Of a DNA stretch of 37,099 bases, positions 1 through 8,066 are shown one piece after another. Source of the stretch: Curtobacterium pusillum (GTDB lineage Bacteria > Actinomycetota > Actinomycetes > Actinomycetales > Microbacteriaceae); NCBI RefSeq assembly GCF_013359865.1, contig NZ_JABMCE010000067.1:1-37099 (forward strand), in the 5' to 3' direction. A model generated the notes under the pieces. The model saw only the letters and a program-made list of their open reading frames with translations. It ran no database searches and was not told where the DNA came from. A program made the translations under genes and the position numbers. The number at the start of each line of letters is the position of its first letter. Position 1 is the stretch's first letter.

Positions 1-16
1 CCACAGCCATCACCAT
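1..16 (-). CDS. Possible start of a next minus-strand gene, cut by window edge
   Basis: Immediately after the oxidoreductase stop codon (TGA at 18-16) an ATG begins at 16 in a TGATG overlap and reads M-V-M-A-V to the window edge. Stop/start overlaps of this kind mark co-translated genes throughout this window, so a following gene in the same operon is likely. Only five codons are visible, so the product cannot be named. Confidence 0.3.
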
Positions 17-1407
17 CAGTCCGTCACCGCAGCCTGATTCGCCGCCGCGGCGGCGCGCTCCCAGCCCTGCGCGGCGACCTGCACGGCGTCCCACGGGGAC
101 CCGAGCGGCGGCGTGTAGCTGAGGTCGAGATCGATCACGTCATCCACGGTCAGCTCCGCGTGGAGGGCGGTGGCGAACGTGTCGATGCGCTTGCTGATCT
201 CCGCCGTCCGCTGCCCGCCGATCTGCGCACCGAGGAGCCGACCGGTGCTCTGGTCGCCGGTGACGCTGATCGTCAGCGGGACAGCACCCGGGTAGTACCG
301 CTTGTGGTCATCCGCCACCGTCACCCGCGTCAGCGGCGACACCTCCAGCGGGGCGGTCTCGTGCTGGCGGAGGCCGGTACGGGCAGCGACCAGGTCGAAC
401 ACCTTCACCACCTGCGTCCCCACCGAACCGGCGAACGTCTTCGAGCCGCCGAGCATGTTCTCCCCGGCGACACGGCCCTGCTTGTGCGCCGTCGTCCCGA
501 GCGGCAACCACGTCGTGTCGAGGAGACGATGGTGCGTCACGACGCAATCACCGGCAGCCCACACGTGCGGCACCCCGGTCCGCATGCTCGCGTCGACGAC
601 GATCGCGCCAGCCTGGCCCAGCTGTGCGCCGGCGGCGACCGCGAGGTCCGTGACCGGGCGGACGCCGACGCAGACCACGACAAGGGCGAACGTGCCCTCC
701 GCGTCACCGGACGTGGAGCTGGTGGCGACACGCCACTGCCCGCCGCCGTCCGGTGTGATCCCGGTGACGGTGGAACCGGTCAGGACCGTCGCGCCGTGGC
801 GGCGGACCTCCGCAGTGACGAGGGACCCGAGTTCCGGGTCGAGGGTGGAGAGCACTTCCGGGCCGCGCTGGATCAGCGTCGTGTCGAACCCGCGGGCGAC
901 GAGCCCTTCGGTTATCTCTAGGCCGATGTACCCGGCACCGACCACTGCCACCCGGCTCCCCGCCGGCAGCAGCTCGAGGGCAGCGACGACCTGCTCGGCA
1001 TCCGTCATCGAGTGCAGCAGGTGGATGCCCGGCTCCGCGAACGGCACCCCGGCCGGACGCACCGGCTCGGCGCCGGTGCCGATCAGCAGCTCGTCGTAGG
1101 AGATCTCCTCGACGCCGGCAGGGCCGGTGACGGTGAGGCGGCGGCGGCGGTCGACGTCGATGGCGGAAGCCCAGGTGGAGGAGCGGACGGTGATGCCGGC
1201 GGCTTCGAGGTCCGCGCGGGTGCGGTGCGCGAGGGACGCTTCCGTGGCGACGTCGCCGGAAACCCAGTACGGGATGCCGCAGATGGAAAAGTTCGGGAAC
1301 TCGTCCGCGAGCACCACCGTCACATCCGTCGACGGGTCGAGTTCACGGGCGCGGAGCGCTGCGGCGATGCCGGCGTCACTGCCGCCAACGGCGAGGAGGT
1401 GAGTCAT
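16..1407 (-). CDS. FAD/NAD(P)-dependent oxidoreductase, CoA-disulfide reductase / NADH oxidase type
   Basis: This 463-residue flavoprotein would use NAD(P)H to reduce a disulfide, a persulfide or oxygen in the cytoplasm. The N-terminal FAD Rossmann motif (VGGSDAGIAAA) is followed by the single-cysteine active-site signature NFSICGIPY near residue 43, as in CoA-disulfide reductases and NADH oxidases rather than the CxxxxC glutathione-reductase type. A second Rossmann motif (VVGAGYIGLE, about residue 155) binds NAD(P)H, and VWAAGDC near residue 285 closes the FAD site. It ends after the dimerisation domain and lacks the C-terminal rhodanese found in CoADR-Rhd. It is divergent from an ArsR gene, and flavoproteins of this kind are common in actinobacterial ars clusters. 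The substrate is not determined. A role in arsenic handling or in the persulfide chemistry encoded downstream are both possible. Confidence 0.85.
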   Translation of the reverse strand: MTHLLAVGGSDAGIAAALRARELDPSTDVTVVLADEFPNFSICGIPYWVSGDVATEASLAHRTRADLEAAGITVRSSTWASAIDVDRRRRLTVTGPAGVEEISYDELLIGTGAEPVRPAGVPFAEPGIHLLHSMTDAEQVVAALELLPAGSRVAVVGAGYIGLEITEGLVARGFDTTLIQRGPEVLSTLDPELGSLVTAEVRRHGATVLTGSTVTGITPDGGGQWRVATSSTSGDAEGTFALVVVCVGVRPVTDLAVAAGAQLGQAGAIVVDASMRTGVPHVWAAGDCVVTHHRLLDTTWLPLGTTAHKQGRVAGENMLGGSKTFAGSVGTQVVKVFDLVAARTGLRQHETAPLEVSPLTRVTVADDHKRYYPGAVPLTISVTGDQSTGRLLGAQIGGQRTAEISKRIDTFATALHAELTVDDVIDLDLSYTPPLGSPWDAVQVAAQGWERAAAAANQAAVTD

Positions 1408-1454
1408 CAGGCTGGTCCTTCACGGATCGAGCGGGAGCCGGAACCCGGCGGGTA

Positions 1455-1478
1455 CATCGAAGCACGTCGATATCGATG
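1455..1478. promoter_or_regulatory. Probable ArsR operator in divergent promoter region
   Basis: Inverted repeat CATCGA (1455-1460) / TCGATG (1473-1478) encloses the perfect palindrome TCGATATCGA (1467-1476). It lies between the divergent oxidoreductase (start 1407) and arsR (start 1524), upstream of an AT-rich TATAGA (1487-1492) that could be the arsR -10. ArsR proteins bind AT-rich inverted repeats in such positions. No footprint data are available, so this is an inference. Confidence 0.5.
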
Positions 1479-1523
1479 AGCGCAAATATAGACGTGTGTC
1501 GAAGTCCGTGGGAGGATGAGGTC

Positions 1524-1877
1524 ATGACGATCGAGCTGCTCCCCATTCAGGACGTCACCGCGTGCTGCTCACCCGTCACGACCGAGGCGATGGACCAGGC
1601 ATCCGCGGAGGTGCTGGCGAAGTCACTCAAAGCGATAGCCGACCCGGCACGGCTCCGGCTCATCTCGATGGTCGCCGCGCACGACGGCGCCGAGGCATGC
1701 GTGTGTGACCTGCAGGAACCGCTCGGCCTGTCCCAGCCGACCGTCTCGCACCACCTCAAGGTCCTCGTCGACGCCGGGATCCTGCACCGCGAGAAGCGCG
1801 GCACCTGGGCGTACTTCTCCCTCGTTCCCGGCGCGCTCGACACCCTCGCCAGCCTCATCACCACGCCAGCCCGATAG
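1524..1877 (+). CDS. arsR: ArsR/SmtB-family repressor, As(III)-sensing type
   Basis: This 117-residue winged-helix repressor has the recognition helix LSQPTVSHHLKVL (residues 69-81). The metal site is visible as a Cys pair C14-C15 near the N-terminus plus C59 and C61 in ACVCDL. The arrangement resembles Corynebacterium ArsR, where two adjacent N-terminal cysteines and one helix cysteine bind As(III)/Sb(III), and it also resembles the classical ELCVCDL motif. The start at 1524 was chosen because GGGAGGATGAG lies just upstream. A longer reading from 1476 would run through the operator palindrome. It probably represses itself and the divergent flavoprotein. No arsenite exporter or arsenate reductase is inside the window, but the next gene leftward is cut off. 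Confidence 0.85.
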   Translation: MTIELLPIQDVTACCSPVTTEAMDQASAEVLAKSLKAIADPARLRLISMVAAHDGAEACVCDLQEPLGLSQPTVSHHLKVLVDAGILHREKRGTWAYFSLVPGALDTLASLITTPAR

Positions 1878-2024
1878 TCACGATTTCCACGGCCCCCGAA
1901 ATACTTCGCTTGGTCCAAGCGGCGCGACTGTGAGCAGCTTTGCTCGATGTCGCCCTTTTCGCCGCGCTTCGTGTCGATGGTGTGAGCACTCGCCGGGGAT
2001 GCTGGTTGGCAACCGAGCACCCAC

Positions 2025-2054
2025 GAAGGCCACCCTGACGTGAGGGTGGCCTTC
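2025..2054. terminator. Bidirectional terminator hairpin
   Basis: A perfect 12-bp stem (2025-2036 with 2043-2054) has a 6-base loop. It sits between the convergent arsR and csp genes, 16 bases beyond the stop codon of the latter. The 1878-2024 stretch before it holds nothing else I can recognise. Confidence 0.8.
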
Positions 2055-2069
2055 TGCTGGTCTGGACGG

Positions 2070-2474
2070 TTAGAGGCTGGCGAGGAGCGCGGCGCAGGCT
2101 TCTTCGCAGCGGCGGCATGCGTCGGCGCAGATCTTGCAGTGCTCGTGCATGTCGGCGTGCTGTGCGCATTCGTCCCCGCACGCCTTGCAGGCGGCCAGGC
2201 ACGCCTCGAGGATCGTGCGGGTGAGGTTGGCGTCGTAGCCGGTGTGGCGGGAGAGGACGTTGCCGGTTGTTGCGCAGATGTCGGCGCAGTCGAGGTTGGT
2301 GCGGATGCACTTGGTGAGCTCGGCGACCATGTCTTCGGCGAGGCACGCGTCGGCGCACGCGGTACAGGTTTGCGCGCATTCGAAACACGCGTCGACGCAG
2401 GCGGCGAGGGCTGCCTGGTCGATGCTGCCGAGGTCCTTCGGGTAGGTGCGGAGCATGTCGGTGGTGGTGCTCAT
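2070..2474 (-). CDS. Cytosolic four-helix-bundle copper storage protein (Csp-like, DUF326)
   Basis: This 134-residue protein carries 18 cysteines in CxxxC and CxxC spacings on predicted helices (ACVDACFECAQTC, CTACADAC, ACLAACKACGDEC, CADACRRCEEAC). That is the pattern of Csp proteins, whose four-helix bundle is lined with thiolates that bind many Cu(I) ions. There is no signal peptide, so it should be a cytosolic Csp3 type. The role is to buffer or store Cu(I), which fits the CopZ/CopA/CsoR genes at 10.4-14 kb. It appears to be a single-gene unit, with a terminator just past its stop. The start ATG at 2474 is preceded by AAGGATG. Confidence 0.88.
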   Translation of the reverse strand: MSTTTDMLRTYPKDLGSIDQAALAACVDACFECAQTCTACADACLAEDMVAELTKCIRTNLDCADICATTGNVLSRHTGYDANLTRTILEACLAACKACGDECAQHADMHEHCKICADACRRCEEACAALLASL

Positions 2475-2557
2475 GGGTCATCCTTTCCGTCGGTACTGCT
2501 GTTTCGCCGGCGTCGGTTGACGTCGAACGTGTGGGGGCCATGGTGGCCGGTTCGGGC

Positions 2558-3910
2558 TTAGCTGACTCCTCGTGTGGCGAGGAAGGCCATCGGGTCGGTG
2601 GCGACGCCGTTGTTGCGGATCTCGAAGTGCAGGTGGCATCCGGTGGAGACGCCGGCGTTGCCGACGCCGGCGATGTTGGTGCCGGCGGCGACGGTTTGCC
2701 CCGTGCGGACGTAGATGCCGGTGGCGTAGACGTGGGCGTAGGCGCTGGTGATGCCGCCGCCGTGGTCGATGATGATGATGTTGCCGTAGCCGCCGTAGGG
2801 TCCGGCGTAGGTGACGGTGCCGGCGGCGGTGGCGTAGAGCGGGGTGCCGCAGGGGGCGCTGAAGTCGGCTCCGGCGTGGAGGCGGTAGTCGCCGTAGACG
2901 GGGTGGATGCGGTACCCGTACGCCTGGTAGAAGGTGTACGAGGTGATTGGTCGGGTCCACCCGGGCGCTGTCCCGCTGCCGCTGGGACGCGTGCTGCCGG
3001 CAGCGGGGGCGGACGGTGCGGGCGCTGACGCGGCAGGGCGCGACGCGGCTGCGGCTGCGGCTGCGGCGGCTGCCTGTTGGCGGGCGCGGGCTTCCGCGTC
3101 GGCTTTCGCTGCGGCAGCGGCGGCCGCAGCGCGGGCGCGGACGCCTGCTTCATAGCCCTGCTCGATGCTGAGCCGGTCATCGCGCAGCGTCGCCAGCTGG
3201 GCACGCATCGTGCTGACGTTCTCCCGCTCGCTCGCCTCCGCGGCTGCCGCGGCTTCGCTGGCGGCGACGGCGGCATCGAGGGCGTCTTGCGCGGCGTCCG
3301 CGAGCTTCGTGCGGGCGTTCTTTGCGACGCGGGCTTGGGCGGCGAGGGCGCCGGCGGTTTTCGCCGCGGTGCTCGCGCGGGCGTAGAGGCCATCGACCTG
3401 CTCGCCGATTTTGCTCGACATGCTCAACCCCTGCAGGAACGCATCTGGGTCGTCCTGTCCGAGGATCGCGCCGGCACCGAGGCCGCTGCCGCCTGGTCGG
3501 GTGAGGGCCGCGGCGACTTGCCCGACGGTGCTGCCGAGCTCTTCGGATTCCGTTGTCGCGGCAGTCGTGCTCGCGGCGAGTTTCGCGTGCGCTGCGGTGG
3601 CTTGATCGAGGTCATCCTGCGCCGACTGGTAGGTCCGACCGGCGGCGTCAGCCCGGTCGTCGGTCGCTTGCGTTTTCTCCTGCAGCTGGTCGATCAGCCC
3701 GTTCAGCGTGCTGATCTGCGCCTGCTTGCTCTGCTCGCTGCCGCGGGCGGCTTCCACCTGATCCCAGGTCGGAAAGTCTGCCGCGCGAGCCGGCGTTGGC
3801 GCCGTGAGCGGGAGCAACAGCGTGAGGGCGGCTCCCGTGAGGATGACGTTCCGGCGAAGGCGCGGGATCCTTTGCACAAGAAATGACAGAGTCAGTTTGA
3901 TCCGGCGCAT
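2558..3910 (-). CDS. Secreted M23 (LytM) peptidoglycan endopeptidase with coiled-coil stalk
   Basis: The product is 450 residues. A basic N-terminus and hydrophobic segment end at an A-x-A site (TPARAADF, about residue 43), giving a secretion signal. Residues about 50-270 are Ala/Gln/Asp-rich heptads typical of a coiled coil, as in PcsB/EnvC-like hydrolases, and are followed by an Ala/Pro/Ser linker. The C-terminal M23 domain has the zinc ligands H345 and D349 (HAGAD) and H426/H428 (HLHFE). It would cut peptidoglycan cross-bridges outside the cell. The start was set at the ATG at 3910, two bases after the ccsB stop, so the gene is probably coupled to ccsB. The same frame stays open to 5029, but that upstream part only shadows ccsB. 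An M23 gene at the end of a cytochrome c maturation operon is unusual. Confidence 0.85.
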   Translation of the reverse strand: MRRIKLTLSFLVQRIPRLRRNVILTGAALTLLLPLTAPTPARAADFPTWDQVEAARGSEQSKQAQISTLNGLIDQLQEKTQATDDRADAAGRTYQSAQDDLDQATAAHAKLAASTTAATTESEELGSTVGQVAAALTRPGGSGLGAGAILGQDDPDAFLQGLSMSSKIGEQVDGLYARASTAAKTAGALAAQARVAKNARTKLADAAQDALDAAVAASEAAAAAEASERENVSTMRAQLATLRDDRLSIEQGYEAGVRARAAAAAAAAKADAEARARQQAAAAAAAAAASRPAASAPAPSAPAAGSTRPSGSGTAPGWTRPITSYTFYQAYGYRIHPVYGDYRLHAGADFSAPCGTPLYATAAGTVTYAGPYGGYGNIIIIDHGGGITSAYAHVYATGIYVRTGQTVAAGTNIAGVGNAGVSTGCHLHFEIRNNGVATDPMAFLATRGVS

Positions 3911-3912
3911 AT

Positions 3913-4914
3913 TCAGATTCCCGAGTAGCTGTGCAGGCCTTTGAAGAAGACGTTCACGACGGAGAAGTTGAACATGACCGCGGCGAAGCCGATGAGCGCC
4001 AGCCACGAGGACCGTGCCCCGCGCCAGCCGCGCGTCGCACGCGCGTGGATGTACCCGGCGTAGACGACCCAGATGATGAAGGTCCAGACCTCTTTCGTGT
4101 CCCAGCCCCAGTAGCGGCCCCAGGCCCGCTCGGCCCAGATCGCACCGGCGATGAGCGTGAAGGTCCAGAGGACGAAGCCGACGAGGAGTACACGGTAGGT
4201 GAGCACCTCGAGCCGGTCGGCGTCGGGCAGCGTCTCCATGAACCGGATCTTGTTCGAGGTGGTCCGGCCCTGGTGGTAGGTCTGCACCAGCTGCGCCACC
4301 GCGAGCCCAGCGCCGAGGGCGAAGAACCCGGTGCCGGCGATGGCCACGAACACGTGGATGACGAGCCAGTACGACTCGAGCGCGGGCACGAGCGGACGGA
4401 CCGGCACGTAGTAGTTCACGGTGGCGATGCCGAGCAGGATGATCGTCAGGCCGGTGATGAAGACGCCGAGGAACTTGAGGTTCTGCCAGAGCTGCACGAG
4501 CAGGAAGATCAGGATGATCAGCGCCGTGCCGGTCAGGGAGAACTCGAACATGTTCCCCCACGGCACACGGTCGGCCGCGATCCCGCGGAGGACCACCGAG
4601 CCGACGTGCAGCACGAGCGCCAGGACGGTCATCGCCATGCCGACCCGCTCGAAGCGGGTGCCACGGCGGGACGAGCCGTCGCCGTCGGAGGACTGCGCGA
4701 CGCGCTCCAGGACGACGGTGCCGCCCTGGACGGTCGCGACGGTCTTCTGCTCGGCGGCGGCCTTCGGTGCCCCGGCGCCCGAGGAGGCCGCGGCGACCTC
4801 GCCGGAGCGCTTCGCCATGTCGAGGGCGAACGCGATGAACGCGACGACGTAGACCGCCATCGCGGAGTACGTCAGCACGACCGAGTAGGTCGCGAGGTTT
4901 GTGGTCATGTTCAT
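3913..4914 (-). CDS. ccsB: Cytochrome c biogenesis protein CcsB/ResC (System II)
   Basis: This 333-residue multi-pass membrane protein carries the heme-handling WWD signature of the CcmC/CcmF/CcsA superfamily (WGRYWGWDTKEVWTFIIW, about residues 265-282). It has flanking histidines in predicted membrane segments (VLHVGS, VIHVFVA, YIHARA). With ResB it forms the heme export and attachment complex that joins heme to CxxCH apocytochromes outside the membrane. Its ATG overlaps the resB stop (ATGA), and an AGGAG lies upstream. No CxxCH cytochrome is encoded in the window, so the clients must lie elsewhere. Confidence 0.92.
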   Translation of the reverse strand: MNMTTNLATYSVVLTYSAMAVYVVAFIAFALDMAKRSGEVAAASSGAGAPKAAAEQKTVATVQGGTVVLERVAQSSDGDGSSRRGTRFERVGMAMTVLALVLHVGSVVLRGIAADRVPWGNMFEFSLTGTALIILIFLLVQLWQNLKFLGVFITGLTIILLGIATVNYYVPVRPLVPALESYWLVIHVFVAIAGTGFFALGAGLAVAQLVQTYHQGRTTSNKIRFMETLPDADRLEVLTYRVLLVGFVLWTFTLIAGAIWAERAWGRYWGWDTKEVWTFIIWVVYAGYIHARATRGWRGARSSWLALIGFAAVMFNFSVVNVFFKGLHSYSGI

Positions 4915-6632
4915 TCTGAGCTCCTGTTGGAGATGAGCGCGAAATGTTGCCGAGCAATGTCGTCGACAGCGCGCAGGAGGTTCGGATCCTCGCCGCGGGC
5001 AAGGCCCGCATACTCGAGGTTGTATTCACCGTTCTCGGAGTCGGCTTGCCGAAGCGCCTTGATCCAGATACGCCGACGCGGGACGAACAGCGAGGTCAGC
5101 AGTCCCAGCATTGCCAGGATCGCGAACGCGCCGACGAGAACCTGTGACGGGTCACGATTGATATCCAGCGACACGTACCGCTTCACACCGTCGAAGGTGA
5201 TCGACCCGGCACCGTTCGGCAGGGTCTTCGTCTGCCCGGGCTTCAGCTCGATGCTCGCCGCGTCGGACTGGCGACCGGCGATCTGCTTGAGGCCCGACGT
5301 GTCGAGCGTGTACACGCTCCGCGGCACACCGTCGTCGAGACCGAGGTCGCCGGTGTAGACCTGCAGCGTCAGGAGCGGGTTCTGCGAGTCCGGGTAGGCG
5401 CTGGTGTACGCGCCGGTCGACAGCTTCGAGGCCGTCGGGTAGAAGAACCCGACCATGCCGAGCTGGTCCGGCACGGCGTCCGGCACCTTGATGACGCCGG
5501 TCGAGGTGTAGTTCGAGTCCTCCGGCAGGAACGGCACGACGTCCTTGAACGCCACGTCGCCCTTGCCGTCGCGCACCGTCACGCCCATGGCGTAGCCGTT
5601 GCCGAGCAGGTACACGTTCGTGCCGCCGACGCTGAGCGGGTCGTTGACGCCGAGGCGGCTGGTCTTCGCCTCGCCGCCCTTCTCCCTGCTGGTCACCGTG
5701 GCGGAGTAGTCGAGGGCCTGGCCGAGGGCGTCGAGGTTCCGCTCCTCGTACTTCGTGACGAACTTGTCGAGCGTCAGGTTGTAGCCCTTCAGGTCGGTCT
5801 GCTGGAACCAGCGGCCCGGGTTGAACGAGTCGTACGAACCGAGCACGTTCGAGAAGGTCTGGCCCTCCACCAGGAGCCGCTGTCCGGTGTAGCCGAACCC
5901 GCCGCCGACGCCGACGGCGAGCAGCACGCCGACGAGGGCTGCGTGGAACACCAGGTTGCCGGTCTCGCGCAGGTAGCCGCGCTCCGCGCTCACCGAGTCG
6001 CCGAACCGCTCGACGCGGTAGCCGGAGCGCTTCAGGATCGCCATCGCGCGCGTCACGGCGTGCTCGACGGACGGGAGGCCCGTGGCTGCGTCCGTCCCAC
6101 CCGCTGCGGTGGTGACCGTGTCCGGGTTCACGGCGACACTGCGGTAGCCCGCCAGACGCGTCAGGCGCGCGGGCGTCTTCGGCGGACGGGTGCGGAGGGC
6201 CTGCCAGTGGTGCTTCGTGCGGGGCACGATGCAGCCGATCAGGGACACGAAGAGGAGCAGGTAGATCGCGGAGAACCACACCGAGGTGTAGGTGTCGAAG
6301 ACCTGCAGCTTGTCGAGGACCGGGAAGAGCTGCGGGTGGTCCGCCTTGTACTGCACCACGCCGTTCGGGTCCGCCGTGCGCTGCGGCACGAGGGAGCCGG
6401 GGATCGCCGCGAGGGCGAGCAGCATGAGGAGGAAGAGCGCCGTCCGCATGCTCGTGAGCTGTCGCCAGAAGAACCGGACGTACCCGATCAGGCCGAGCTT
6501 CGGCTGGTTGACCTCGCCGCCGCCGCCGCCGTCGGCCGGTCCAGCACCGTCGACGTGGTCGGAGGGCCGCATCGGGTCGGACGCGGTGCCGTTCTCGATC
6601 CGGCTGTCGTCGGTCTCAGACTGCCGGGACAT
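4911..6632 (-). CDS. resB: Cytochrome c biogenesis protein ResB/Ccs1 (System II)
   Basis: This 573-residue protein has a cytoplasmic polar N-terminus and hydrophobic segments at about residues 62-85 (TALFLLMLLALAAIPGSLVPQR) and 115-135 (SAIYLLLFVSLIGCIVPR). A third segment near 230 (LVFHAALVGVLLAVGVGGG) is followed by a large extracytoplasmic domain and a final membrane segment near 500. SLVPQR and GCIVPRT are characteristic of ResB. It partners CcsB in the System II heme-ligation complex. It overlaps ccdA by 17 bases upstream and ccsB by four downstream, so the operon is tightly packed. Confidence 0.92.
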   Translation of the reverse strand: MSRQSETDDSRIENGTASDPMRPSDHVDGAGPADGGGGGEVNQPKLGLIGYVRFFWRQLTSMRTALFLLMLLALAAIPGSLVPQRTADPNGVVQYKADHPQLFPVLDKLQVFDTYTSVWFSAIYLLLFVSLIGCIVPRTKHHWQALRTRPPKTPARLTRLAGYRSVAVNPDTVTTAAGGTDAATGLPSVEHAVTRAMAILKRSGYRVERFGDSVSAERGYLRETGNLVFHAALVGVLLAVGVGGGFGYTGQRLLVEGQTFSNVLGSYDSFNPGRWFQQTDLKGYNLTLDKFVTKYEERNLDALGQALDYSATVTSREKGGEAKTSRLGVNDPLSVGGTNVYLLGNGYAMGVTVRDGKGDVAFKDVVPFLPEDSNYTSTGVIKVPDAVPDQLGMVGFFYPTASKLSTGAYTSAYPDSQNPLLTLQVYTGDLGLDDGVPRSVYTLDTSGLKQIAGRQSDAASIELKPGQTKTLPNGAGSITFDGVKRYVSLDINRDPSQVLVGAFAILAMLGLLTSLFVPRRRIWIKALRQADSENGEYNLEYAGLARGEDPNLLRAVDDIARQHFALISNRSSE

Positions 6633-7356
6633 AGCTCTGGATCACCGCCCCGACGCTCGACATGACGGCCGACCAGATTCCGGTGACCATGAGCAGACCG
6701 ATGACGATCAGGATCGCTCCTCCGATGATGTTGACGGTGCGCATGTGGCGCTTCACGGCACGGATCGCTCCCGTGGCCCAGCCGGCGCCGAGCGCGACCA
6801 GCACGAACGGGATGCCGAGGCCGAGGCAGTACGCGACCCCGAGCCACATGCCCTGCCAGGCGCTGCCCGACTGCACGCTGAGCAGGTTGATCGCGGCGAG
6901 GGTCGGGCCGAGGCACGGGGTCCAGCCGAGGCCGAACACGATGCCGAGCAGGGGGGCGCCGAGGAGCCCGGTGGCCGGGGTCCAGCTGGGCTTGATGGTG
7001 CGCTGCAGGAACGTGAACCGGCCGACGAACACGAGGCCCATCGCGATGACCACCACGCCGAGGATCTGGGTGATGAGGTCGCGCCAGCGGACGAGCCAGA
7101 AGCCGAGCGCGCCGAAGACCGTCGTGTAGGCCACGAACACGGCCGTGAACCCGAGGATGAACAGCAGCACCCCGAGCACCACGCGGCCGCGGCGCTGCCC
7201 GCCCTCCGCGACGCCGCCGACGTAGCCGAGGTAGCCCGGCACGAGGGGCAGCACACACGGGGACAGGAACGACACGAGCCCCGCGAGCAGCGCCACCGGG
7301 AGGGCGACGAGCATCTGCCCGCTGAGGATCGCGTCGGAGAAGGGGTTGCCGCTCAT
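6616..7356 (-). CDS. ccdA: Thiol-disulfide transporter CcdA
   Basis: This 246-residue protein has about six membrane segments. The two redox cysteines are in FLSPCVLPLVPGYLGY (near residue 34) and GWTPCLGPTLAA (near residue 150), the CcdA hallmarks. It passes electrons from cytoplasmic thioredoxin to extracytoplasmic TlpA/ResA, keeping apocytochrome CxxCH thiols reduced. The ATG at 7356 was chosen because it opens the conserved protein four bases after the tlpA stop. Upstream in-frame sequence belongs to the tlpA shadow. Confidence 0.92.
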   Translation of the reverse strand: MSGNPFSDAILSGQMLVALPVALLAGLVSFLSPCVLPLVPGYLGYVGGVAEGGQRRGRVVLGVLLFILGFTAVFVAYTTVFGALGFWLVRWRDLITQILGVVVIAMGLVFVGRFTFLQRTIKPSWTPATGLLGAPLLGIVFGLGWTPCLGPTLAAINLLSVQSGSAWQGMWLGVAYCLGLGIPFVLVALGAGWATGAIRAVKRHMRTVNIIGGAILIVIGLLMVTGIWSAVMSSVGAVIQSYVPAV

Positions 7357-7360
7357 GGGG

Positions 7361-7957
7361 TCAGGACGCCTTGAGCTCGTCGCTGACCAGGGTGTCGAGG
7401 ATGCTCGTGCCGTCGACGGCGCCGAGGACGCGGGCGGCGACCCGGCCCTTGCTGTCGAGGACGATCGTCGCGGGGACGGCGTTCGGCGCGATCTGCCCGG
7501 ACAGTGCGAGCTGCATGGTGCCCTTGTCCGCGTCGAGCACCGTCGGGTAGTCGACCTTGAAGGTGCGCTCGAACGCGGCGGCGGTGGCCTTCTGGTCCCG
7601 GACGTTGACGCCGATGAACTGGACGTTCTTGTCGGTGTACGCCGCATGCACCTTGTTGAGGTACTTCGCCTCGGCACGGCAGGGCGGGCAGCTGGCGTAC
7701 CAGAAGTTCAGGACGACGACCTTGCCGCGCAGGGCCTTGGCCGAGATCGTCTCGCCGTCGGAGGTCGTCGCGGAGAAGTCGACCGCGTCGGTGCGCTTGT
7801 CGGCGGCGACCTCGGTCACCGCACCGTCACCGGAGATGTAGTTCTGCGTGGTCCCGTTGCCGTACTGCTTCGACAGGGAGTCGTTGCCTGAGGAGCATCC
7901 GGCGAGGACGACGGAGAGCGCGATCGCAAGTGCGACGGTTGCCCCACAACGTCTCAT
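7361..7957 (-). CDS. TlpA/ResA-family thioredoxin lipoprotein
   Basis: This 198-residue protein has a lipoprotein signal (SVVLAGC, lipid-modified C21), an N-terminal linker and a thioredoxin domain with the active site FWYASCPPCRAEA. The cis-Pro is in NAVPATIVLD. Anchored outside the membrane, it reduces the CxxCH cysteines of apocytochromes and is re-reduced by CcdA. The ATG at 7957 has GGAG about ten bases upstream. It heads the tlpA-ccdA-resB-ccsB operon. A broken relative sits at 28021-28471. Confidence 0.9.
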   Translation of the reverse strand: MRRCGATVALAIALSVVLAGCSSGNDSLSKQYGNGTTQNYISGDGAVTEVAADKRTDAVDFSATTSDGETISAKALRGKVVVLNFWYASCPPCRAEAKYLNKVHAAYTDKNVQFIGVNVRDQKATAAAFERTFKVDYPTVLDADKGTMQLALSGQIAPNAVPATIVLDSKGRVAARVLGAVDGTSILDTLVSDELKAS

Positions 7958-8066
7958 CAATCTGCACTCCGCTCTGAAATCGGCCGACGCGAACACGCGG
8001 GGACACCCTGTCCGAAGCTGTTCAGAATGAGGCACATGTTGGTGAAGGCGACGGGTGCTGTGATGG

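Noticed and set aside
1858..3393. 511-residue minus-strand Pro/Ser/Arg-rich ORF
   Set aside because: It is an out-of-frame shadow across csp, a terminator and the M23 gene; the composition is typical of antisense reading in high-G+C DNA.
3911..5029. Long minus-strand open frame extending the M23 peptidase to 823 residues
   Set aside because: The upstream part overlaps ccsB, has Arg/Gly-rich shadow composition, and the signal peptide begins at the ATG at 3910.
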